Positions 15,262 through 21,991 of a stretch of 64,000 bases of DNA are shown here, one piece after another. Numbering within the stretch: the first letter of the stretch is position 1; every line of letters begins with the position of its first letter. The DNA comes from Holophagales bacterium. GTDB taxonomy: Bacteria; Acidobacteriota; Thermoanaerobaculia; UBA5066. The notes beneath the pieces are model-generated. The model had not been told where the DNA came from, did no database searches, and worked only from the letters and a program-made list of their open reading frames with translations. A program made the position numbers and the translations under genes. Location: the NCBI GenBank assembly GCA_016719485.1, contig JADJZB010000004.1, positions 186,001-250,000 on the forward strand. The letters are read 5' to 3'.

Positions 15262-16845
15262 CTACGCGTGCAGGATCCTCTCCGCCTCCTCCCTGTCGAC
15301 GTCCATGACCCAGCTGATCCCCGAGATGGCGGCGGCTTCGCGTGTGAGGGCGCAGAGGTCTTCGCGGGCGATGTAGGAACAGGCGAACTTCCGGCTCCCC
15401 GCCATGAGCTGACGAAGGCCCTGGGCCAGCCGCTCGTAGTAGGTGTAAAGCCCCAGCGCGCCGGTGGGGATCTTCTCGAAGGCCTCGTTCCCGAGCTCCT
15501 TGCGCAGCTCGGACGCCGTCACGAAGATCTCGTCCTTCGTGCTGCCGAAACGCTCGACGTAGACCGGGAGCTGCCCCTCGTCGATCCCGCGGCCGATGGT
15601 CTTCCCCACCATCGCGGCGGCGATCGGGCTGCGGGCCATGCCGACGAGCTTCACGTACGGCGCGCCCATCGCGAGGCCCTTGAAGATCTGGTCCTCGAAC
15701 GTGAACCCGCCCGCCACGGCGATGGCGGGCAGGTACTCGCCGCGCTCCGCGAGGTCCTTGGCGTAGTTGTAGAGGAGCGCGTGGAGCTCGACCGGGGGGA
15801 CGCCCCACTCGTTCATCATTCGCCAGGGGCTCATGCCGGTGCCGCCCCCGGCGCCGTCCACGGTCAGGAGGTCGAGCCGGTACTTCGACGCGAACTTCAC
15901 GGCGCGCGCGAGGTCGGCGGGCCTGTAGGCGCCGGTCTTCAGGAAGACGTATTTCGCCCCCGCCCGGCGCAGCTCTTCGACCCGCGTCGCGAAGCCCTCC
16001 TCGGTCACCATCCCGACGCGGGAGTGGCGCTCGAACTCCTTGAAGGCGCCCTTCTCGAAGGCGTGGATGACGTTCGGGTCGTGCGGGTTCGGGAGGACGA
16101 TGTAGCCCCGGTCGTAGAGGAGCTGGGCCTTCTTGAGGTCCTTGATCTTGACCTCGCCGCCGATGTCCTTGGCCCCCTGGCCCCACTTCAGCTCGACGAT
16201 CTCGACGCCGAGCTTCTCGATGGCGTACTCGTGCGCGCCGAGCCGGGTGTCCTCGACGTTCGACTGGACGACGACCGCGCCGAGGCCGTCGCGGACGTGG
16301 TCCTTGTAGAGCCGCACGCGGTTCTTCAGGTCGACCGTGTCGACGACCTTGCCGTTCCTGAGGACGGTCTCCGGGTCCATCCCGACGACGTTCTCGCCGA
16401 TCGTCAGGCCCGTCCCGGCGAGCGCGGAGCCGATGGCGATCCCTTCCCAGTTGTTCTTCGCGATGTTCGTGGAGCCGATCCCCGGTATGAGCCAGGGGTA
16501 GCGGAAGCGGATCTTCCGGTCGTGCCCGAGCGCCACCTCGAGGTCGACGGCCGGGAAGATGGCCCGGTCGGAGTCCTCGGCGATGCCGTGCGCGCCCACG
16601 GCCGTCCCCATGATGTTGAAGTGCGAGTAGTCGACCGGGTAGGCCTTCTCCGCCGCCGTCGTGATGACGCCGAACGGCTGCGGGTAGATGACCTCGTGCC
16701 CCCGGTAGGCCGACTTGCCGATCTCGCACATCCCGACGCATCCGTCCACGCACGTGACGCACATCCCGGAAGCGGGGACGACCGACCCTTCCGTCCGGTT
16801 CTTCGTGAGGGTCGCTGCCGATGAGTTCACTCTCGAAAGCGTCAT
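15262..16845 (-). CDS. FMN-binding glutamate synthase-domain protein, 527 aa
   Basis: Resembles the central FMN barrel of glutamate synthase large subunit (GltB, archaeal-type stand-alone form): WEGIAIGSALAGTGLTIGENVVG, VELKWGQGAKDIGGEVKI, and the flavin-site block TVDGAGGGTGMSP followed by VAGGFTFEDQIFKGLAMGA. There is no glutaminase domain. The usual 3Fe-4S motif of GltB near the C-terminus (CHLNTCPVG type) is absent; instead there is an N-terminal cluster of cysteines at C29, C32, C36 and C40, which could bind an iron-sulfur centre. It is the last gene of the NuoE-like / NuoF-GltD / NuoG-like operon, 9 bases after its neighbour. Glutamate formation is only one possibility; the electron acceptor is not known. 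ATG at 16845. Confidence 0.85.
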   Translation of the reverse strand: MTLSRVNSSAATLTKNRTEGSVVPASGMCVTCVDGCVGMCEIGKSAYRGHEVIYPQPFGVITTAAEKAYPVDYSHFNIMGTAVGAHGIAEDSDRAIFPAVDLEVALGHDRKIRFRYPWLIPGIGSTNIAKNNWEGIAIGSALAGTGLTIGENVVGMDPETVLRNGKVVDTVDLKNRVRLYKDHVRDGLGAVVVQSNVEDTRLGAHEYAIEKLGVEIVELKWGQGAKDIGGEVKIKDLKKAQLLYDRGYIVLPNPHDPNVIHAFEKGAFKEFERHSRVGMVTEEGFATRVEELRRAGAKYVFLKTGAYRPADLARAVKFASKYRLDLLTVDGAGGGTGMSPWRMMNEWGVPPVELHALLYNYAKDLAERGEYLPAIAVAGGFTFEDQIFKGLAMGAPYVKLVGMARSPIAAAMVGKTIGRGIDEGQLPVYVERFGSTKDEIFVTASELRKELGNEAFEKIPTGALGLYTYYERLAQGLRQLMAGSRKFACSYIAREDLCALTREAAAISGISWVMDVDREEAERILHA

Positions 16846-16854
16846 GGTCTCCTC

Positions 16855-17532
16855 CTAGCTCCTCGGGATCTCGCACGCCACGCAGGGCTTCATGGAACAC
16901 ATCAGGTCGTCGAATGTTTCCTTCTCGATGCAGGGCGGCGCGAGGTTCGCGCAGCCGCCGCAGATCGCCTTGTCGGGCTCCGTGTAGGTGCACCGGAGCT
17001 CGCACGCCGGGCAGACGTACATGCAGCCGCCGCAGGTCCGGCAGACCTCCGACCGCCGGTCGAACGGGGTGCCGATGCGCCGCGACTCGCCGCGGCCGGC
17101 GAAGCCGATCGCCTTGGCGACCATCTGCTCCTCGCACATCCTCACGCAGCGGCCGCAGAGGATGCAGTCCTCGTGCTCCTGGCGGAAGCGCTGCTGCCTC
17201 ACGTCGTGCGCCGAGGCGAGGTCCTGGATCGTCTTCGACTGGGGACAGGTCGCGAGAAGCAGCTCGATGATCATCTTCCGCGCCCGGACGACGCGCGCCG
17301 AGGAGGTGCGGACCCGCTGCCCCTCCTCGGCCACGAAGGTGCAGGAGGAGACGAGCCTGGCCTTCGGGCCGGCGCCGACCTCGACGACGCAGAGGCGGCA
17401 GGCGCCGTAAGGGTGCAGGCCCTCCATGTGGCAGAGCGTCGGGATCGGGAAACCCAGGAACTGGGCCGCCTCGAGGAGGGTCGTGCCGTTCTCCACCTCG
17501 AGCGGGATCCCGTTGACGGTGATGTGGGTCAT
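16855..17532 (-). CDS. NuoG/HoxU-like iron-sulfur subunit, 225 aa
   Basis: Electron-transfer subunit like the N-terminal third of NuoG, HoxU or the HydA/HndD arm. Residues 1-80 form a [2Fe-2S] domain with C34, C45, C48 and C64. The following histidine/cysteine motif that binds the next [4Fe-4S] cluster in NuoG is replaced by LLLATCPQSKTI, so this cluster is probably missing. Two bacterial-ferredoxin type [4Fe-4S] motifs follow: C123, C126, C129, C133 and C164, C167, C170, C174. The last 50 residues carry eight more cysteines (C177, C181, C191, C194, C201, C212, C217, C220), suggesting an extra cluster or zinc site. The start ATG overlaps the stop of the NuoF-GltD gene (ATGA). Confidence 0.88.
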   Translation of the reverse strand: MTHITVNGIPLEVENGTTLLEAAQFLGFPIPTLCHMEGLHPYGACRLCVVEVGAGPKARLVSSCTFVAEEGQRVRTSSARVVRARKMIIELLLATCPQSKTIQDLASAHDVRQQRFRQEHEDCILCGRCVRMCEEQMVAKAIGFAGRGESRRIGTPFDRRSEVCRTCGGCMYVCPACELRCTYTEPDKAICGGCANLAPPCIEKETFDDLMCSMKPCVACEIPRS

Positions 17533-20500
17533 GACGCGCCTCCCGCCATCGCGAGCTCGGGCACTTCTTCCTTCTCCTTCACCTCCCGGGTGAACGTCAG
17601 ATCGCAGCGCAGGCAACGCCTCGCCTCGCGGCACGCGTCCTCCCCCGAAAGGGCCACCTCCACCTCCGCGAAACTGCGCGCGCGCTGGGACACGGGAAGG
17701 CGGCGTGCCTCGACGCGCCCCTTCGGGACCTCCTCCCCTTCCCGGGCCTCGGGAGGGGCGACGAAGATCTCCGGGAGGCGCGGGGCCGCGGGCACCGACA
17801 GCGGCTCGGAGCGGAGGTAGCGGTCGATCATCACGGCGGCCCGCTTCCCGGCCGCGATCGCGTCGACGACGGTGTTCGGGCCTGTGACGACGTCGCCGCC
17901 GGCGAAGACCCCGGGGCGGTTCGTCGTGAGCGTCTCGCGGTCGGCCTTCACCGTGCCGATCGGCGTCGTGGCGATCCGGTTCGCACCCGCAACGGCGACG
18001 CAGTCGGTGTCGGAACCCTCGGAGATCGCGACGATCAGCGTCTCCAGCGGGACCGTGAACTCGCTCCCGGCGATCGGGACAGGGCGCGGCCGCCCGCTGG
18101 CGTCGCGCTCGCCGAGCGCGTTCTGGATGCACTCGACGCCGGTGACGCGTCCGGCCTCCGTGAGGATGCGGACCGGCGAGGTGAGCGTGACGAGAGCGAT
18201 GCCCTCCTGGACGGCGGCCTCGACCTCCTCCTCGAAGGCGGGCATCTCCTCCCGGGTTCTCCGGTAGAGGAGGGTCACCTTCTCGACCCCGCCCTGGCGC
18301 ATCGCCACGCGGGCGGCGTCGATCGCGGAGTTGCCGCCCCCGACGACCACCACCCGCCCCCGGGCGAGGCTCTCGCCGCGGACGTTCCAGGCCCGGAGGA
18401 ACTGGATCGACGGGAGAACCCCCGTGCTGTCCTCGCCGGGCAGGCCGAGGCGCAGGCTCTTGTGCGCGCCGAGAGCGAGAAAGACCGCCCCGTACCCTTC
18501 CGCGAAGAGGCCGTCGAGCGTGATGTCGCGGCCGAGCCTCGTGCCGCACCTCACCGTGACGTTCTCGTCGAGGATCGAGGCGATCTCCTTCTTCACGACG
18601 TCGTGCGGCAGCCGGTACGACGGGATCGCGGAGAAGAGCATCCCGCCCGGCTCCGCCTCGGTGTCGAACGCGGTGACCTTGTAGCCGCGCAGCGAGAGGT
18701 AGTGCGCTGCCGTGAGGCCGGCCGGCCCGCAGCCGACGACCGCGACCGGCGGCGCGTTCACCGGCGCGGTGGGCGTGGGCTTCGGCCGGAACGAGAGCGG
18801 GTCCGCCTGGTCGGTGACGAAGCGCTTGAGGGCGCGGATGGCGACGGCCTCGCCTCCGGTCGTGCCGGCGCGGCAGCGCTCCTCGCACGGGTGGTTGCAG
18901 ACCCTCGCGCAGACCGAGGGGAACGGGTTCGCCTCGCGGATCGCCTGGTAGGCGAGGTCGCTTTCGCCCCGCGCGATGTGGGCGACGTACCGCCACGCCT
19001 CCGTGCCGAGGGGGCAGGCCGTCTGGCACGGCGCCCCGACGAGCGCGTCGCAGACGTAGGCGGGGCACCGCTTCTGGACGACGTGCGCCTCGTACTCGTC
19101 GCGGAAGTACCTCAGCGTCGAGAGGACGGGGTTCGGTGCGCTCTGGCCGAGCCCGCACATCGACGTGTCCTTGACGACCTCGGCGAGCTCCTTGAGGAGG
19201 TCGAGCTGGGCGAGCGTGGCGCGTCCCCGCGTCACGTCGTCGAGGATCTCCCACATCCTCTGCGTCCCCTTGCGGCACGTGAAGCACTTCCCGCACGACT
19301 CGTCCTTCAGGAACTTCATGAAGTACTTCGCGACGTCGACCATGCAGGTGTGGTCGTCCATCACGATCATCCCGCCCGAGCCCATGATCGAGCCGGCCTG
19401 CGCGAGGCTGTCGTAGTCGATCGGAAGGTCGAAGAGGCTCGCGGGGATGCAGCCGCCCGACGGGCCGCCGGTCTGGACCGCCTTGACCCGGCCCTTCCCC
19501 GGGGCGCCGCCCCCGATGTCGTGGACGACCTCGCGGATCGTCGTGCCGAGCGGGACCTCGACGAGGCCGGTGTTCCGGATCTTCCCGACGACCGAGAAGA
19601 TCTTCGTGCCGGTGTTCCCCGGAAGGCCCACCTTCGCGAACGCCGTGGCGCCGGCGCGGATGATGACCGGGATGTTCGCGAGGGTCTCGACGTTGTTGAT
19701 GCACGTCGGCTGCCCCTCGATCCCCTTCTGGATCGGGTACGGCGGACGCTGCCTCGGCTCGCCGGCGTAGCCCATGACGGAGCGGATGAGGGCCGTCTCC
19801 TCGCCGCAGACGAAGGCGCCGGCGCCTCTCACGATCTCGATGTCGAACTCGAAGCCGGTGCCCAGGATGTCCGTCCCGAGGAGGCCGAGGCCGCGCGCCT
19901 GACCGAGGGCGATGACGGCGTGCTTGATCGCGAGGGGGTACTCGCTCCTGACATACAGAATCCCGCGACTCGCGCCGATGGCGTACGCCGCGATGAGCAT
20001 CCCCTCGAGGATGGCGTGCGGGTTCCCCTCGAGGAGGCTCCGGTCCATGTAGGCCCCGGGGTCCCCCTCGTCGCAGTTGCACACCATGTACTTCACGCCG
20101 TGGCCGTTGCGTTCCGCCCGGGCCCTCTCCCACTTGAGCCCCGTCGGGAAGCCGGCCCCACCGCGCCCGCGCAGGCCCGATGCCTTGATCTCCTCGACGA
20201 CGGCCGCCGGGTTGCCGGCGAGGAGGACCTTCTCGAGAGCGGAGTAGCCGTCCTGCTCGAGGTAGTCGTGGATCCGGATCGGGTCGATCTTCTGGTTCCC
20301 GGCGAGCAGCGTCCGCGTCTGCTTCCGGAAGAACGGGATCTCCCCCAGCCCGAGGAACATCTTCCCCTCGCGCGGGTCGCGGTAGATGAGCTCCTCGGCC
20401 ACGAAGCCGCCGAGGGTCGCCTCGATGATCCGCGGGACGTGCTCCATCTTCAGTTTCGGATAGAGGTGGTTCCCGGGCTCGACGACGATCGACGGGTCCA

Positions 20501-20726
20501 TCTGGCAGAAGCCCTGGCAGCCGGTGACCCTGAGGGCGATCCGGTCCGTCAGGTTGCGGGAGAGGAGGTGCCTCTTGACGACCCTCATCAGGTCGTTGGC
20601 GCCGCTCGCCTGCCCGCAGATCCCCGCGCTGAGGACGAGGGTCGGCCGTGCCGGGCGCGAATCCCTGTCGGCGATGACGCGGCGCCGCAGGGCACCGAAC
20701 TCTTCGACGGATGCGGGCTTCCTCAT
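17529..20726 (-). CDS. NuoF-GltD fusion: NADH-binding flavoprotein joined to NAD(P)H-dependent glutamate synthase beta-like flavoprotein, 1065 aa
   Basis: Two oxidoreductase modules in one chain. Residues 1-120: thioredoxin-like ferredoxin fold with only three of the four usual cysteines (C37, C70, C74). Residues 130-550: NuoF/HydB type FMN- and NADH-binding subunit with GLRGRGGAGFPTGLKW (from 185), NCDEGDPGAYMDR and the [4Fe-4S] ligands C478, C481, C484 and C524. Residues 550-1020: GltD/NfnB-like part with two N-terminal cluster motifs (C554, C559, C567, C571 and C606, C610, C614, C618), FAD-binding VVGCGPAGLTAAHYL, NAD(P)-binding VVVVGGGNSAIDAARVAM and GVFAGGDVVTGPNTV. The tail has a CLRC motif. 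It should move electrons between NADH and a second pyridine nucleotide or iron-sulfur partner. It starts 4 bases after the NuoE-like gene and overlaps the next by 4. Confidence 0.93.
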   Translation of the reverse strand: MRKPASVEEFGALRRRVIADRDSRPARPTLVLSAGICGQASGANDLMRVVKRHLLSRNLTDRIALRVTGCQGFCQMDPSIVVEPGNHLYPKLKMEHVPRIIEATLGGFVAEELIYRDPREGKMFLGLGEIPFFRKQTRTLLAGNQKIDPIRIHDYLEQDGYSALEKVLLAGNPAAVVEEIKASGLRGRGGAGFPTGLKWERARAERNGHGVKYMVCNCDEGDPGAYMDRSLLEGNPHAILEGMLIAAYAIGASRGILYVRSEYPLAIKHAVIALGQARGLGLLGTDILGTGFEFDIEIVRGAGAFVCGEETALIRSVMGYAGEPRQRPPYPIQKGIEGQPTCINNVETLANIPVIIRAGATAFAKVGLPGNTGTKIFSVVGKIRNTGLVEVPLGTTIREVVHDIGGGAPGKGRVKAVQTGGPSGGCIPASLFDLPIDYDSLAQAGSIMGSGGMIVMDDHTCMVDVAKYFMKFLKDESCGKCFTCRKGTQRMWEILDDVTRGRATLAQLDLLKELAEVVKDTSMCGLGQSAPNPVLSTLRYFRDEYEAHVVQKRCPAYVCDALVGAPCQTACPLGTEAWRYVAHIARGESDLAYQAIREANPFPSVCARVCNHPCEERCRAGTTGGEAVAIRALKRFVTDQADPLSFRPKPTPTAPVNAPPVAVVGCGPAGLTAAHYLSLRGYKVTAFDTEAEPGGMLFSAIPSYRLPHDVVKKEIASILDENVTVRCGTRLGRDITLDGLFAEGYGAVFLALGAHKSLRLGLPGEDSTGVLPSIQFLRAWNVRGESLARGRVVVVGGGNSAIDAARVAMRQGGVEKVTLLYRRTREEMPAFEEEVEAAVQEGIALVTLTSPVRILTEAGRVTGVECIQNALGERDASGRPRPVPIAGSEFTVPLETLIVAISEGSDTDCVAVAGANRIATTPIGTVKADRETLTTNRPGVFAGGDVVTGPNTVVDAIAAGKRAAVMIDRYLRSEPLSVPAAPRLPEIFVAPPEAREGEEVPKGRVEARRLPVSQRARSFAEVEVALSGEDACREARRCLRCDLTFTREVKEKEEVPELAMAGGAS

Positions 20727-20730
20727 CGCG

Positions 20731-21588
20731 TCATCTCCAGTCGCCGAACGCGCTCGTCCCCTCGAGGTCGAGCATGTGGTTGTGGCACCCGCGCCTCGAG
20801 CAGATCTGCACGACGCCGCCCCCGCGGACGATCATCGGCACCATCGAGGCGCCGCACGCGACGCACGGGCCGGCGCCGGAGAGCTCGGCGCTGCAGTGCG
20901 GGCAGAAGAAGTCGACGACGGTGTCGACGGGAACCTCGTGCTGCGACTCCACCTCGAACGAGCCGTAGACCGAGGAGAGCCGGAGCCATCCGTGCTTGTC
21001 GCCGAACGAGGCCGTGACCCAGATGGACGGCTGTCCGTCGATGAGGTCGTGCGGATTCATGAGGCTGTGGTTGCACCGCCCGCACGCGACCTCGACCGGG
21101 AAGGTGCGCTCGTCGGTCGCGAGGTCGACCTTGTCGAGCCCCTCCCGCGTCTTCTCGAGAATGCCGCGGACCGCCGGCGTCCCGACGCTCGAGAAGTAGT
21201 GCCCGTCGACGACGACGATCGGTCCGAGCGCGCAGCCCCCGAGGCAGTTCTGCGTCTCGAGCGTGAACTCCCGGTCGGGGGTCGTCTCCCCCGCCGGGAC
21301 CTTCAGCTGCCGCTCCAGCTCCTCGGCGACCTTCGGGGCCCCGCGAACGTGACAGGCGGTCCCCATGCAGCAGGTGACGAGGTGCTTGCCGCGGGGCTTG
21401 AGGCTGAATGCGTGGTAGAAGGTGGCCACCCCGTAGACGTCGACGAGCGAGCGGCCGGTCCTCTGCGCCACGTCGCGCAGCGCGTCCTCCGGGAGGTACG
21501 AGTACTTCGCCTGGATGTCCTGCAGGATGGCGAGCAGCTCGCCTCTCTGGCCCCGGCGCTTCTCGACGATCGCCGTGATGTCGGTCAT
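20731..21588 (-). CDS. NuoE-like [2Fe-2S] subunit with zinc-ribbon C-terminal extension, 285 aa
   Basis: First gene of the four-gene complex operon. Residues 1-150 are a NuoE/HndA thioredoxin-fold subunit: LLAILQDIQAKYSYLPEDAL, VYGVATFYHAFSLKPRGKH, and the [2Fe-2S] ligands C74, C79, C115 and C119. This normally partners NuoF in NADH oxidation. The remaining 135 residues are an extension not found in standard NuoE, with four CxxC-type pairs: C169/C172, C229/C232, C242/C245 and C263/C268. This suggests one or two zinc ribbons or another iron-sulfur site. The ATG at 21588 starts the normal family N-terminus. The 403 bases upstream hold two hairpins and follow the NAD-glutamate dehydrogenase gene in the same direction. 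Confidence 0.92.
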   Translation of the reverse strand: MTDITAIVEKRRGQRGELLAILQDIQAKYSYLPEDALRDVAQRTGRSLVDVYGVATFYHAFSLKPRGKHLVTCCMGTACHVRGAPKVAEELERQLKVPAGETTPDREFTLETQNCLGGCALGPIVVVDGHYFSSVGTPAVRGILEKTREGLDKVDLATDERTFPVEVACGRCNHSLMNPHDLIDGQPSIWVTASFGDKHGWLRLSSVYGSFEVESQHEVPVDTVVDFFCPHCSAELSGAGPCVACGASMVPMIVRGGGVVQICSRRGCHNHMLDLEGTSAFGDWR

Positions 21589-21652
21589 CTGCTGTACTCC
21601 TCGAAAGCCGTGATCGGGGTGCCGGCGACCGCCGGAGGTGGCCGAAAAGAGC

Positions 21653-21677
21653 AGCGCCCGCGGCTGTCGCGGGCGCT
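21653..21677 (-). terminator. Hairpin in the leader of the complex operon, followed by a short U run
   Basis: A perfect 10-base inverted repeat with a 5-base loop (AGCGCCCGCG arms). On the minus strand it is followed within a few bases by TTTT. It lies 65 bases upstream of the NuoE-like start and 315 bases after the glutamate dehydrogenase stop, so it may act as a terminator or attenuator separating the two units. The T run is short, so the call is tentative. Confidence 0.45.
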
Positions 21678-21928
21678 GGTCGGGACTTGTTCGGGGACGG
21701 GACGCTCTGGCGGGTGCGGCTCGAGCGGGCCTTCCGGGAATCGCGACCGGCCACCTTGGGAGCCCGTGGCGAGCCCCGGGAAGGTCACGCGAAGTACCCG
21801 ATGGTCCAGCAGAAACGCCACCATCTTGCCCCGCTCGGGCCCGCTCGTCGGGAGTGAGCTGCCCCGTGGGATTCTACTCTTCCGCGCGCCGCCGGGCGCG
21901 CCCGAAGAAAAGTCCCGTTCCCATTCCC

Positions 21929-21965
21929 GGGCCGGTCCGGACCCCGAGGGCATCCGGACCGGCCC
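21929..21965 (-). terminator. 13-base-pair hairpin just after the NAD-glutamate dehydrogenase gene
   Basis: A perfect 13-base inverted repeat (GGCCGGTCCGGA core) with an 11-base loop, beginning 26 bases after the stop codon of the upstream gene. There is no immediate U tract; a weak CTTTTC lies about 20 bases beyond. Likely transcript-end or stabilising structure. The remainder of 21589-21991 contains no convincing gene: an 80-codon minus-strand open frame from 21824 has no ribosome binding site and no family features. Confidence 0.45.
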
Positions 21966-21991
21966 AGAGCGGACTGGCGGGTGGCCCGGAC

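Noticed and set aside
21585..21824. Possible 79-residue gene between glutamate dehydrogenase and the NuoE-like gene
   Set aside because: No ribosome binding site, proline/arginine-rich, overlaps a hairpin and the start of the next gene.
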